Part shown: positions 7,568 through 16,043 of the stretch, piece by piece | Position numbering within the stretch: the stretch's first letter is position 1 | Layout: each line of letters opens with the position of its first letter | Virus record (IMG/VR): IMGVR_UViG_3300032316_000872 | Span: 1-30,152 of that record | Strand: one strand, 5' to 3' | Origin: a virus | Length of the DNA: 30,152 bases | Notes under the pieces: generated by a model | What the model was told of the DNA's origin: nothing | Databases searched by the model: none | What the model saw: only the letters and a program-made list of their open reading frames with translations | Made by a program: the position numbers and the translations under genes

Positions 7568-10500
7568 ATGGCACGATTACTATCAGGACGAGTTAAAAAA
7601 GTACCCGCCACTGAAGCGGATCCAGGCCGGTATGAATTTTTAGAACTGAGCCAGGCAGAACCAGATCTTGGAGTTCCGGCCACTGACGGTCAGGTCCTGG
7701 CAAGTACAACCACCGGCACACGCAGTTGGGTGGACCCAGATTTTGGGCCAATTGGAGCTACCGGTGCATCGGGCCTAGCCGGACCACAAGGACCACAAGG
7801 ACCACAAGGACCATCGGGTGCCACAGGACCAGACGGAGCCACCGGCGCCACCGGCATTGAAGGAGCCACTGGACTAACAGGAGCCACTGGCCTGGATGGA
7901 GCCACTGGAGCCAATGGCCTAGATGGAGCCACAGGATTAACAGGTGCAACTGGCCTAGATGGAGCCACAGGCGCAACTGGCCCAGAAGGCGCCACTGGTC
8001 TAGATGGAGCCACTGGACTAAATGGCGCAACTGGAGCCAATGGCCTAGAAGGAGCCACAGGGGTAACAGGAGCCACCGGACCAGACGGAGCCACTGGTGC
8101 GTCAGGCATACAGGGCGAAATTGGAGCCACTGGCGAAGGAGCCACTGGCGCAAGTGGAGTTCAGGGCGAAATTGGAGCTACTGGTGCAAGTGGTTTAACA
8201 GGCACAACAGGACCACAAGGACCACAAGGACCACAAGGATTTGAAGGTGCCACAGGTGCAAGTGGCATACAAGGAGAGATCGGTGCCACTGGTGCATCAG
8301 GTGTTCAGGGCGAGATTGGAGCAACTGGTGCGTCAGGACCACCGGGTGCCACTGGCCTAGGAGCCACTGGCGCATCAGGAGTTAGAGGGTCAACAGGATT
8401 TGACGGAGCCACTGGTGCTGCTGGCACATCAGTGACCATTATTGGTTCAGTACCAGATGTAAATGTTACTCCACCCAATAATCCACAGACCACACTTAAC
8501 GCGGCATTTCCGTCAGCTGTGGCAGGTAATGGAGTTATAGATGATGCAACTGGAAATCTATGGGTCTACGATGGCGCTGTTTGGAACAATGTGGGTCAAA
8601 TCAAAGGTGATCAAGGATCTACAGGAGCTACCGGCGCATCAGGCATACAAGGACCTACAGGCGCAACAGGTCTTACCGGTACGCCAGGAGCGACCGGAGC
8701 CACCGGACTAACCGGAGCAACTGGAGCAGGAGCTACAGGCGCATCTGGCGTTCAAGGCAATGCAGGAGCCACCGGATTAGAAGGAGCTACTGGTGCCGGT
8801 GGCACACAGGGTGATGTAGGTGCTACAGGTGCAAGTGGTTTAACCGGCACAACAGGACCACAAGGACCACAAGGACCACAAGGATCACAAGGATCACAAG
8901 GATCCACGGGTGCATCAGGACTTACAGGTGCATCAGGACCCACAGGACCACAAGGACCACCGGGTGCCACTGGCATCACAGGAACACCGGGTGCCACAGG
9001 AACACAGGGTGCCACAGGTGCATCAGGCGCAACAGGTCCCACAGGAACACCGGGTGCCACAGGAACACAGGGTGCCACAGGTGCATCAGGCGCAACAGGT
9101 CCCACAGGAACACCAGGTGCCACAGGAACACAGGGTGCCACAGGTGCATCGGGCGCAACAGGTCCCACAGGAACACCAGGTGCCACGGGTGCATCAGGGC
9201 TTGCAGGCGCGACCGGTATAGGGGCAACTGGCATAGAAGGAGCTACAGGTGCATCAGGAATTGAAGGACCACAAGGACCACGTGGACCACAAGGGCCACA
9301 AGGATCAACAGGTGCGTCGGGTCTAACAGGTGCAACCGGAGCAGGTGCAACTGGCGCATCGGGCGCAACTGGACCCACAGGCCCAACCGGTCCTACTGGT
9401 GCAACAGGGTCTGGAGCCACTGGCGCATCGGGCGCATCAGGTGCAACTGGCGCATCAGGTCTCGTAGGTACTACCGGCCCACAAGGACCACAAGGACCAA
9501 TTGGACCACAAGGACCTATCGGTCCTGCTGGTGCAACCGGAGCAGGTGCAACTGGCGCATCAGGCGCAACAGGTCCCACAGGTCCTACAGGACCACAAGG
9601 ACCACCGGGTGCCACTGGTGTAGGATCATCAGGCACAATTGGATCTACCGGAGCTTCTGGTCCACAAGGACCACAGGGTGCCACTGGTGTGGGATCAACA
9701 GGCACAATTGGATCTACCGGAGCTTCTGGTCCACAAGGACCACAGGGTGCCACTGGTGTGGGATCAACAGGCACAATTGGATCTACCGGAGCAACTGGAT
9801 TTCAGGGCGCCACCGGCACAATTGGAGCAACTGGAGCAAGCGGATTAGCCGGCCCTGGCAACACTATCCTAGCTACTGATACTACCGACAACTCAACATT
9901 TTATCCTGTGTTTGTGCCGGCAGTTAGTTCAAATCAAACTGTATTTGCTGACGATCCTAATTTGCGATACATACCTGCTACTGGTATATTTTTTGCCAAT
10001 GCTGTGTCGTTGGTAGGCAACGTTACTAGTGGAAACGTAATTGTTTCTAATAACATTAGCGGCGCCACACTGATTACTGCAACCACAATGTCGGCTTCGG
10101 GAAACATTACTGGCAATGCATTAATTTCAAACAGCTCTATTACCGGTACCAGCCTGTCAGTATCAACTGGCAGTATTACGGTGGGCAACATAGTCAATGC
10201 CAATGGCAATGGAGTGGGTAATATTGGCTCGTCCAGCACCTATTTCAATACCATATTTGCTCAAGCCACATCAGCACAGTACGCTGACTTGGCCGAACAC
10301 TACGAATCTGATGCCAACTATGTTCCGGGAACAGTAGTGGTGTTTGGTGGACACAAGGAAATCACGGTTACACAAATGCGGGCAGATGCCAGAGTGGCCG
10401 GGGCGGTGTCAACCCAGCCAGCTTATTTGATGAATACGCAGTGTGCAGGTTTACCAATAGCCTTGCGAGGTCGTGTGCCAGTGCAAGTAGTAGGTCCAGT

Positions 10501-10651
10501 GGCCAAAGGCGACAGCCTAGTCACCAGTACCGAATCTGGCTATGCCGAAAGTGTAGGACAAGATACATCCTACGGTCAGGCAGTGTTTGCTAAGTCTTTA
10601 GAAACTGATCTAGCTCCTGGCAAAAAAAACATTACAGCGGTGATATTGTAA
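7568..10651 (+). CDS. Collagen-like fibre protein with a C-terminal assembly-type domain
   Basis: The protein has 1027 residues. Residues 1-60 form a short head. From about 61 to 765 the sequence is almost entirely Gly-X-Y triplets, mainly GAT, GAS, GPQ and GPT, as in bacterial and phage collagen-like proteins that form trimeric rods. A non-collagen island at 286-345 ([14 protein letters not shown] to [14 protein letters not shown]) interrupts the rod. Short breaks such as GVGS add flexible points. Residues 766-900 are fibre-type beta repeats. Residues 902-1027 begin [12 protein letters not shown] and include [18 protein letters not shown], a conserved C-terminal domain of marine phage fibres that might help trimerise or fold the protein. 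A self-cleaving chaperone like peptidase G2 is possible but unproven. Two blocks of near-identical DNA repeats lie inside. The likely role is a long appendage or adhesin. Confidence 0.8.
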   Translation: MARLLSGRVKKVPATEADPGRYEFLELSQAEPDLGVPATDGQVLASTTTGTRSWVDPDFGPIGATGASGLAGPQGPQGPQGPSGATGPDGATGATGIEGATGLTGATGLDGATGANGLDGATGLTGATGLDGATGATGPEGATGLDGATGLNGATGANGLEGATGVTGATGPDGATGASGIQGEIGATGEGATGASGVQGEIGATGASGLTGTTGPQGPQGPQGFEGATGASGIQGEIGATGASGVQGEIGATGASGPPGATGLGATGASGVRGSTGFDGATGAAGTSVTIIGSVPDVNVTPPNNPQTTLNAAFPSAVAGNGVIDDATGNLWVYDGAVWNNVGQIKGDQGSTGATGASGIQGPTGATGLTGTPGATGATGLTGATGAGATGASGVQGNAGATGLEGATGAGGTQGDVGATGASGLTGTTGPQGPQGPQGSQGSQGSTGASGLTGASGPTGPQGPPGATGITGTPGATGTQGATGASGATGPTGTPGATGTQGATGASGATGPTGTPGATGTQGATGASGATGPTGTPGATGASGLAGATGIGATGIEGATGASGIEGPQGPRGPQGPQGSTGASGLTGATGAGATGASGATGPTGPTGPTGATGSGATGASGASGATGASGLVGTTGPQGPQGPIGPQGPIGPAGATGAGATGASGATGPTGPTGPQGPPGATGVGSSGTIGSTGASGPQGPQGATGVGSTGTIGSTGASGPQGPQGATGVGSTGTIGSTGATGFQGATGTIGATGASGLAGPGNTILATDTTDNSTFYPVFVPAVSSNQTVFADDPNLRYIPATGIFFANAVSLVGNVTSGNVIVSNNISGATLITATTMSASGNITGNALISNSSITGTSLSVSTGSITVGNIVNANGNGVGNIGSSSTYFNTIFAQATSAQYADLAEHYESDANYVPGTVVVFGGHKEITVTQMRADARVAGAVSTQPAYLMNTQCAGLPIALRGRVPVQVVGPVAKGDSLVTSTESGYAESVGQDTSYGQAVFAKSLETDLAPGKKNITAVIL
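8981..9196 (+). repeat. 63-bp tandem repeat, three full copies plus a partial one
   Basis: Copies at 8981-9043, 9044-9106 and 9107-9169 are nearly identical, and a partial copy reaches about 9196. Each encodes seven Gly-X-Y triplets (21 residues). The period is a whole number of triplets, so gain or loss of a copy keeps both reading frame and collagen register. Confidence 0.9.
9617..9817 (+). repeat. 69-bp tandem repeat, two full copies plus a partial one
   Basis: Copies at 9617-9685 and 9686-9754 are almost identical, and a third at 9755-9817 is diverged and shortened. Each encodes 23 residues starting GVGS[ST]GTIGSTG, so every copy brings a built-in break in the Gly-X-Y register. Confidence 0.88.
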
Positions 10652-10718
10652 CAGGTTAGCAGGCACAGTGATTGGCAAGGCTGTACAGGGCCATGCAGGT
10701 GGTGCTGTAATTATTGAG

Positions 10719-11147
10719 CTAGGTCTGCTGTTGTATAGTTTGAATTTTACTTTGTACAGCATCAAAATTCACAGTTGACCACAGACCAGGATGCATGGGT
10801 TTGGGCCATATGCCCGAAGCCAACCAGGCCCAGCCAGTGTGTTCGTGATTTAGATCAGGTACAAATTCCTGGGCTACACTGCAAAAAAAAGTATGATATG
10901 CAAAATGCTGGTCGCTAGTGGTAAATTTTTCTAACGGCACCAAACGGATATAGTTGGGCATGGCTCCTAGTTCTTCTTTACACTCTCTTGTGATTGTTGC
11001 CATCAAAGTTTCGCCAGGCTCGATACGTCCTCCGGGCAGGCCCCAAGAGTCAGGATGTTTGGCGTCATCACGCATGAGATACAGGTATCGACCTGTGTTG
11101 ACAGCATAAAACCAAACGCCAACTGCTGCTACAGCACTAGTCTCCAT
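10719..11147 (-). CDS. Nudix hydrolase
   Basis: This 142-residue protein starts at ATG 11147, three bases after a strong GGGAGG on the minus strand. The frame extends 18 codons further upstream, but that part lies inside gp15 and lacks a ribosome-binding site. The Nudix box GX5EX7REUXEEXGU is complete from G40: E46, R54-E55, E58-E59 and G61, with SWGLPGGR just before it. These residues bind the metal and catalyse hydrolysis of nucleoside diphosphates linked to another moiety. The substrate cannot be read: oxidised dNTP, ADP-ribose, dinucleoside polyphosphate and NAD- or RNA-cap-type substrates are all possible. T4 has a Nudix enzyme, NudE, but orthology is not claimed. The gene overlaps the 3' end of gp15 by 19 bases, so it is co-transcribed with neck genes and probably expressed late. 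It converges on the collagen-like gene across 67 bases with no clear terminator. Confidence 0.88.
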   Translation of the reverse strand: METSAVAAVGVWFYAVNTGRYLYLMRDDAKHPDSWGLPGGRIEPGETLMATITRECKEELGAMPNYIRLVPLEKFTTSDQHFAYHTFFCSVAQEFVPDLNHEHTGWAWLASGIWPKPMHPGLWSTVNFDAVQSKIQTIQQQT

Positions 11148-12535
11148 GTGCCTCCCGGATAAAGACCTTGATAACTTTTGATCCACGCGGTACCAGTCCA
11201 CTCGTACTGTATGCCTGTGGTAATATTTGTAACGTACTGCAGATTGTCTGGACTTGACGTTGATTCAAATGCCACAATCCACTTGGCACCGTCATATTCA
11301 ATTATGTCATTGGCTTGTGCCACTAGCGGTTGTCCATCATTGCCTTGCCAGATCACAGCGTTTCCCTGATTGTATGTACCTGTGGCCTCAGTCAACAGAT
11401 ACCTTTGTCCTGTTGCATCGAGTGGCAGTCCTGATCCTGGGCCCGATCGCAAAGGATCGATTACAGCAGTCACTGGATTAAGTGTGTTGCCCGGCACTGT
11501 GTCTTCGTCTACACTAAACAACAGGAACCGATCGTCAGTGGGGTCAAATGCCACGGTGCCAATTACTTCGGAACCGTCCTGTTGTTCCAGACGGATCTGG
11601 CTAATACCTGGTCTTAGCACACCATACAAGCCCACAATGCTGGGCCACAGTAGATTGCTGTCAGGCGAATCTGCTGGAGTTAAACTGGTGTTGGGTTCAT
11701 CCACGACCTGTTGTTGCCGTAAAGCCTGCAGTTGATTACCAATCAACAAGGTCTGATATGAATAAGGGGTAATGACCTGTCGTGTGCCCAACAACAGATC
11801 ATTGTCTAGGATAGCATTAGAAGCGTCTCCTTTGGCGTCAAATACATTGGCCACAATACGTTCGACCACACCCAGTTTCTTGACCTTGGCCGGACTGGAC
11901 AACCATATGGGCAGAGTAAATGTCAAGGTGCTGATGTCTATGGAATTGTCTGTGCCAATTGGTACAGTTCTACTACTCCATTTGGTGCTTTGTAGCTCGC
12001 ATACCGACAGGCTGGTCCAGTCAATGTAGTTGTCAGTGCCTTGTATTTCCAGGGCCGGATTGAACAGCACAAGAATCTGTTCCAACAGTTGGAATTTTTG
12101 ATTGGTATTTGAAGTCCAGATATCTAGATTCATGGTCAGTTTGTAAGGCACTGGCATGAGACGATCTATGGTAAATGCATTGCCCTGTGTGGTTTCATAG
12201 GTGTCAGTGTCCGCATCATAGGTGCGTTGACGCACAGCAATGGTGCTGATAAAATTGGGTTCTTGTATCCTGGGCCGATCATAGTCCAGTGCCGTGATAT
12301 AAAAGGTCATCATGGGTGTGGATGGCATGGTGCTGGCCGAGTTGTTGTTCAGCACAGTCTGTGCCTGTCGGCTCCAATCGCCATACTTGACCGGCACACG
12401 TATTAAGGTATGATTGGCGCCTTCTTCGTCACGTCCGTACTCCACATTGAAGTTTGAAAATATTCTAGCAAACTGCAACATGAAACGACGTATTTGTTCA
12501 TCGTAAAAAAAAGTTGGACCTGAAAATGTTGGCAT
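11129..12535 (-). CDS. 15: Tail terminator / sheath stabiliser (T4 gp15-like) with a C-terminal extension
   Basis: The protein has 468 residues; T4 gp15 has 272. The N-terminal 250 follow T4 gp15 in order: FFYDEQIRRFMLQFARIFSN, then TLIRVPVKYGDWSRQAQTVL, then the TFYITALDYDRPR strand, the PVPYKLTMNLDIWTSNTNQKFQLLEQIL core and the LTFTLPIWLSSP strand. gp15 forms the hexamer that caps the tail tube and sheath and docks to the neck. The additional 200 residues are not in T4. They hold two Trp/Tyr-rich modules (IIEYDGAKWIV at about 412-420 and YEWTGTAWIK near 447-456) and end GGTWRLVL. The ATG follows the gp14 stop codon directly, so the genes form an operon in the order gp14-gp15-Nudix. The extension probably faces outward as decoration. 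Confidence 0.88.
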   Translation of the reverse strand: MPTFSGPTFFYDEQIRRFMLQFARIFSNFNVEYGRDEEGANHTLIRVPVKYGDWSRQAQTVLNNNSASTMPSTPMMTFYITALDYDRPRIQEPNFISTIAVRQRTYDADTDTYETTQGNAFTIDRLMPVPYKLTMNLDIWTSNTNQKFQLLEQILVLFNPALEIQGTDNYIDWTSLSVCELQSTKWSSRTVPIGTDNSIDISTLTFTLPIWLSSPAKVKKLGVVERIVANVFDAKGDASNAILDNDLLLGTRQVITPYSYQTLLIGNQLQALRQQQVVDEPNTSLTPADSPDSNLLWPSIVGLYGVLRPGISQIRLEQQDGSEVIGTVAFDPTDDRFLLFSVDEDTVPGNTLNPVTAVIDPLRSGPGSGLPLDATGQRYLLTEATGTYNQGNAVIWQGNDGQPLVAQANDIIEYDGAKWIVAFESTSSPDNLQYVTNITTGIQYEWTGTAWIKSYQGLYPGGTWRLVL

Positions 12536-13897
12536 CTATCGTCCTGGTGGTCTAGGGTTGGGTGGCAGGTTGCCGCCAGCGTTGCCGTTGTCGGCCAGTG
12601 GTTTGAGTATTTCACTAAGACTCTGACGACTAGGTATGTTGCCTTGATCTGTAGTGGCCACAGTGTAGGGATTGTTTACAAAACTGGCACGCTGGGTCAG
12701 CGCACCTTGTGCCAGATCCAGATCGGTGCGTACATCTTCTTCAATCTTGATCCATCTGACACCGTCATAACGGAACAGGCGATTGGGAAAGTAGTCTAAT
12801 CGCAGAGCATAGTCACCAGGTGCTGGATTGGGCGGAAAGCTGACCCCGGGTGTGACCGGAAGGCCGTTGGGCGGAATAAGATATCCTGTTGCAGGATCCT
12901 TGCTACCGGTAAGATAGCCCATGGTATAGCCAAATCCCCGAGGAGTGACCCCCTCACCTGGTTGTTCACCCGAGGCTGTGGCTATACCGTCCGAAGTGAC
13001 CAGACCTGAACTGGCTGGTTCGCCGCCATTGGTGGGCAAGATGTAAAATTTACCGTTTTCGTATCCACTCAACGGCACTTCGGCATAGGCCTGTGTTAAG
13101 ATGGCATCGTTAATGGCTAGATCTTTGGGTCTGGTTGAATCCTTGTCGCCCACTGTGGCAGGATTGGCAATCACTGCCCAGTAGGTAGTATCGGTAATAG
13201 GAGTGCCAGCTGGCACAGGTCTAATGGCCTGATAAAATGCATCACCATCCTGTACTGTTTCGCCAGCAGGATAAAAATTTCCTGGATCCCAAATGTTGGG
13301 CGGCATAAATGGCCGATCCATGATCTGCTTGTATTCTTGTGCGTTGACCAAAGGTGTGGCCTGCACTCGCCACAGGTGTGGCAACCAGGTCTGACTAAAT
13401 CCTTCGCTGGCAAAATTGCCTTCTTGTACCACATAATATCTGGGTAAAGCACGACTTAGTCCAGTATCCAGTGGATTGTAATCCAACAAATTAGGCAGTT
13501 CAAACACATCACCTGCCATCAGCTTGCGACCAAATGTGTCAATCATGTCGTTGTAGTGGAAAGTAATGTACAGGGTGTCGTTGTTGAGAAACAGTCCAAA
13601 CTGTGTCAAGTTAAAATCAATATCCTGCACGCGGTACACACCGCGCATGACAAAAATGTCTGGATCATAGGCACGATCACGGTTTTCGCCCAGCAGCAGA
13701 TCTTCCACAAACAAGGGATTCTGTGTGTCATATACCGGCAAGGTAGCGTCAGCATCGCCTACATCACCGGTCTGCGGCCCTAGGTATTTGTGTACAAAAA
13801 TGTCAAGACCGCCCACAGTGTACATTTCACTGATGTTGCGATCAAGATATTGGTAATCTTTAGTGCGGTTGGGTCTGTAGAGTGACAGGCGTGGCAT
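12536..13897 (-). CDS. 14: Neck protein (T4 gp14-like) with CBM5/12-like insert
   Basis: The protein has 453 residues from ATG 13897, the start that follows a late-promoter octamer by 7 bases. The longer frame from 13936 reads through that promoter. The N-terminal 200 residues suit the neck family: LDIFVHKYLGP, then NPLFVEDLLLGENRDRAYD, DIFVMRGVYRVQD, NDMIDTFGRKLMAGDVFELP, and a final strand before WLPHLWRVQ. T4 gp14 (256 residues) joins head and tail with gp13. Residues 201-246 (NIWDPGNFYPAGETV to TTYWAVIANP) have the spacing of CBM5/12 chitin-binding-like modules: W, Y, GD-x-V, FYQA, then P and YW. A second Trp module sits at Y377-W382 (YDGVRW). The C-terminus is rich in Pro, Asn and Gly. 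The assignment is strongest by operon order with gp15. Confidence 0.75.
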   Translation of the reverse strand: MPRLSLYRPNRTKDYQYLDRNISEMYTVGGLDIFVHKYLGPQTGDVGDADATLPVYDTQNPLFVEDLLLGENRDRAYDPDIFVMRGVYRVQDIDFNLTQFGLFLNNDTLYITFHYNDMIDTFGRKLMAGDVFELPNLLDYNPLDTGLSRALPRYYVVQEGNFASEGFSQTWLPHLWRVQATPLVNAQEYKQIMDRPFMPPNIWDPGNFYPAGETVQDGDAFYQAIRPVPAGTPITDTTYWAVIANPATVGDKDSTRPKDLAINDAILTQAYAEVPLSGYENGKFYILPTNGGEPASSGLVTSDGIATASGEQPGEGVTPRGFGYTMGYLTGSKDPATGYLIPPNGLPVTPGVSFPPNPAPGDYALRLDYFPNRLFRYDGVRWIKIEEDVRTDLDLAQGALTQRASFVNNPYTVATTDQGNIPSRQSLSEILKPLADNGNAGGNLPPNPRPPGR

Positions 13898-13904
13898 AGT
13901 AGAG

Positions 13905-13912
13905 TATTTATG
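13905..13912 (-). promoter_or_regulatory. T4-type late promoter octamer for gp14-gp15-Nudix (CATAAATA)
   Basis: CATAAATA on the minus strand ends 7 bases before the ATG at 13897. In T4, late transcription begins about 5-7 bases after the octamer, so the mRNA would have essentially no 5' leader. No Shine-Dalgarno sequence is visible in the gap. Confidence 0.6.
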
Positions 13913-13919
13913 GGTCAAT

Positions 13920-13948
13920 TTGACCAACTGTCCCAAACACTGTATAAT
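13920..13948 (+). promoter_or_regulatory. Sigma70-type promoter (TTGACC-17-TATAAT)
   Basis: TTGACC (13920-13925), a 17-base spacer, and an exact TATAAT (13943-13948). The expected start is near 13955, immediately at the ATG at 13956, so the transcript should be leaderless. It is back to back with the gp14 late promoter. Confidence 0.8.
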
Positions 13949-13955
13949 TACAGGT

Positions 13956-14210
13956 ATGGATGAATTGTATACCAGACTAGATCAAGCAGAACGCAAAATA
14001 GCCCAGGTCACTAACAAAGTGGCCCGTAGAGATCTGCTGAAAATGGTGCAAACTATAGATCGTGCCATGGTGGCAGCTGATCAGGCCAGTGTGGAATGTC
14101 GTAGACTGCACAGGGAAACACTGCAATATCAGGAACTGGTAGCACAAGCACAGGCCCTGATCACAAATCTGGAACAGCATGTAACATTTGCGGTTCTCCT
14201 GGGTGGTTGA
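13956..14210 (+). CDS. Small coiled-coil protein of unknown function
   Basis: The protein has 84 residues from ATG 13956. The frame can be extended to 13920, but that would place the -35 and -10 boxes inside the gene. Nearly the whole chain (LYTRLDQAERKIAQVTNKVAR through LITNLEQHVTFAV) is rich in Leu, Ala, Glu, Gln and Arg with heptad-like spacing of hydrophobic residues, so one or two long helices forming a coiled coil are expected. No enzymatic motif, membrane segment or signal peptide is seen. Early-type transcription and its position ahead of the 383-residue unknown suggest a regulatory or nucleic-acid-related role rather than a structural one. No family was recognised. Its stop codon (14208-14210) lies within the next promoter's -35 box. 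Confidence 0.65.
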   Translation: MDELYTRLDQAERKIAQVTNKVARRDLLKMVQTIDRAMVAADQASVECRRLHRETLQYQELVAQAQALITNLEQHVTFAVLLGG

Positions 14211-14236
14211 CTCAAAACGGTCAACCCTGCTATACT
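14207..14236 (+). promoter_or_regulatory. Sigma70-type promoter (TTGACT-18-TATACT)
   Basis: TTGACT (14207-14212) and TATACT (14231-14236) are separated by 18 bases. The start is expected near 14243. The 18-base leader includes GGAGAG, three bases before the ATG at 14261. The -35 box covers the stop codon of the previous gene. Confidence 0.6.
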
Positions 14237-14260
14237 TGTAAAATAATCTGTGGAGAGTAC

Positions 14261-15412
14261 ATGAACGCACGAGCTACCAACGTAATAAAACCGTTGAATC
14301 CCAAAGGGGCAGAAACCAAATATGTAGGACACGAACCTGCGTGGAAAATCCAGCCAGAAGCCAACAATCGCATCAGTGCGTTCAGCAAGGCCTTTGCCTG
14401 GTATAACTACCACTATGGCAAGCGTGACGCCAAGGAGATGCTGTGCCAGTACCTAGAGATCAACAACAGAAGCCGAGATGCTAAAACCATGCGTGGCATT
14501 CCGGACAGTCAGATACGACTCACACCGGCCTGGGTGTGCAGAATGACTCTGATGGGTCTAGTGTTGAATGAACACGAACAAGGTATCATTGACGATCAAA
14601 TAGCCAACATGCTTAAGATTAAACAGGAAGCCAAACGTGAAAAATCCGAAGTAGATGCCGAAGCCGCAGTGGCCAAGCTGACCATTCAGGATCATCTACG
14701 TGAAAAGGTCAGTGAGTGCGCCGGAGAACTAGAAGGCATGTTTGATGAATTTATCCGGGCCGGCGCCAAGATGAGTGCCGACTGGAAACCCATTGCACAA
14801 ATCCGCGGCATGAACATCAGCCCCAACATGGTGGGTACCATTGGTGATGTGTGGAAGATCAAACTGGCAGAGTTTGAAGAAGTGCTAGAAGGTGCAGATG
14901 CCGATCTAGTGGAAGGCTACAGTCATCTAAGCAAAAATCAGCTCAAGCAGTGCGTGAAATTTATTGAGCAGGTTATTGCTGACTGTAGCAGTTATGTCAG
15001 CATCAAGAAAACTGAACGCAAACCTCGAGCTAAAAAAGCAGCAAATCCAGTCAAGGTAGTGGCCAAGTTCAAGTATCTTAGAGAGTTTGAAGAACTCAAA
15101 CTCAAGTCAGTTGCCTCAACTGATTTAATAAATGCCAGCGAAGCCTGGCTGTATGACACTGCCAAGCGCAAGTTGATTCATGTGGTTGCTGACAGCCACT
15201 TAGGCACGTTTACTGTTAAAGGATCTGCTATTATTGCGTATGACGCATCACAAACTGTGGCAAAAACTCTACGTAAACCAGCAGAGCAACTCAAAGGTAT
15301 TGTTGGTGCTGGTAAACCAGCTGCCAGGAAAGCGTTTGGTGATATTAAATCCACAGAAACCAAGTTCAACGGTCGCGGCAACGAGAATTTAGTTATTTTG
15401 AAGGCGTGGTAG
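14261..15412 (+). CDS. Unknown 383-residue phage protein, early-type expression
   Basis: The start is ATG 14261 with GGAGAG just upstream; a frame to 14207 exists but overlaps the promoter. Residues 1-90 are basic and aromatic (FAWYNYHYGKRDAKEMLCQYLEI). Residues 110-160 form a charged helix (LKIKQEAKREKSEVDAEAAVAKL). After a helical middle comes a basic linker (KKTERKPRAKKAANPVKVV). The C-terminal 110 residues start AKFKYLREFEELKLKS, pass through SEAWLYDTAKRKLIHVVADS, KGSAIIAYD and KTLRKPAEQL, and end NENLVILKAW. I have seen this C-terminal pattern in marine myovirus proteins without an assigned function. The basic linker suggests nucleic-acid or chromosome contact, which is inferred. The 3' end overlaps the convergent GIY-YIG gene by 24 bases. 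Confidence 0.65.
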   Translation: MNARATNVIKPLNPKGAETKYVGHEPAWKIQPEANNRISAFSKAFAWYNYHYGKRDAKEMLCQYLEINNRSRDAKTMRGIPDSQIRLTPAWVCRMTLMGLVLNEHEQGIIDDQIANMLKIKQEAKREKSEVDAEAAVAKLTIQDHLREKVSECAGELEGMFDEFIRAGAKMSADWKPIAQIRGMNISPNMVGTIGDVWKIKLAEFEEVLEGADADLVEGYSHLSKNQLKQCVKFIEQVIADCSSYVSIKKTERKPRAKKAANPVKVVAKFKYLREFEELKLKSVASTDLINASEAWLYDTAKRKLIHVVADSHLGTFTVKGSAIIAYDASQTVAKTLRKPAEQLKGIVGAGKPAARKAFGDIKSTETKFNGRGNENLVILKAW

Positions 15413-15973
15413 TTTCTTATATTTTCCACGCTTTTTTCCTAACTTAGCTAATCTAATTTTATCAATAGTAGATTGAGGCGTAACTTTACCTTTAAGAGAT
15501 TGACTAATATTAGCTCGCCATTGAGAAATCTCATCTGGGGTGCGAGCTAACATAGTAGCTTGTCTTTTAGCTTTTGTACTGACTGAATGAGGAGCAGTGT
15601 TTTTACCTTTATTACCTTTACTGATTTTATCGCGAGTCTCTTGCGTTCGTAATACTCCGGTGCCCCCATCGCCGCCGTCTGTTTTATTGTACAAAACGCC
15701 CGTATTATTATCTATTCTACCGTACCAGCGAATAAATTTACGTTCTAAGATAAATGCTCCCATCTCGAGTAATCCGTAACTTACTATAACGATTCTTGAT
15801 GTATCCTTGGGAGTTTGTATCCCGCCATATTTGCCAGTAGTTTTATTTTTTATTCTGTGAGTGACCCATGCTCTGATGTTGCAACCTTTACCACAATAAT
15901 ACGGAGTATCGTCTTCTCTTAGATAGAGATAAACGTAAAAGCCAGGCGGCGGATTATTTTTTGTAAATATCAT
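15389..15973 (-). CDS. GIY-YIG homing endonuclease with NUMOD3-like repeats
   Basis: The protein has 194 residues from ATG 15973, with GGAG nine bases upstream on the minus strand. The frame stays open a further 47 codons, into the gp13 leader and start, but without signals. Residues 11-35 hold the catalytic fold start: G11-F-Y-V-Y, then YYCGKGCNIRAW with the conserved Arg34. A helix LLEMGAFILERKFIRWYG supplies the catalytic Glu, followed by NNTGVLYNKTDGGDGG. The C-terminal 90 residues carry NUMOD3-like DNA-binding repeats (DKISKGNKGKNTAP and ISQSLKGKVTPQSTIDKIRLAK). Such enzymes nick or cut DNA at a target allele and spread their own gene. The gene is visibly more AT-rich than its neighbours and lies between gp14 and gp13, which are adjacent in T4. 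It appears to be a recent selfish insertion. Confidence 0.92.
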   Translation of the reverse strand: MIFTKNNPPPGFYVYLYLREDDTPYYCGKGCNIRAWVTHRIKNKTTGKYGGIQTPKDTSRIVIVSYGLLEMGAFILERKFIRWYGRIDNNTGVLYNKTDGGDGGTGVLRTQETRDKISKGNKGKNTAPHSVSTKAKRQATMLARTPDEISQWRANISQSLKGKVTPQSTIDKIRLAKLGKKRGKYKKLPRLQNN

Positions 15974-16035
15974 TGCTGATTGCTCCTTCAAAGCGTTAGA
16001 GTAGTTGGGAATTCCACTTCCGCGAACTACACCTT

Positions 16036-16043
16036 TATTTATA
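16036..16043 (-). promoter_or_regulatory. T4 late promoter, exact octamer (minus strand)
   Basis: TATAAATA on the minus strand lies 62 bases before the GIY-YIG start at 15973. It shares two bases (16042-16043) with the exact octamer on the other strand. Confidence 0.6.

Noticed and set aside
8981-9817. Regular direct repeats that could suggest a CRISPR array.
   Set aside because: The repeats are contiguous, in frame and encode Gly-X-Y triplets; there are no unique spacers.
7690-9848. Long open frames on the opposite strand and in other frames of the collagen-like gene, including one of 340 codons.
   Set aside because: They are side effects of the repeated GGx-xxx-xxx codon pattern and encode monotonous Pro/Ala/Val/Gly or His/Trp/Gln strings with no start signals.
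13898-13936. Longer start for gp14.
   Set aside because: It would translate through the late-promoter octamer and adds residues without family resemblance.
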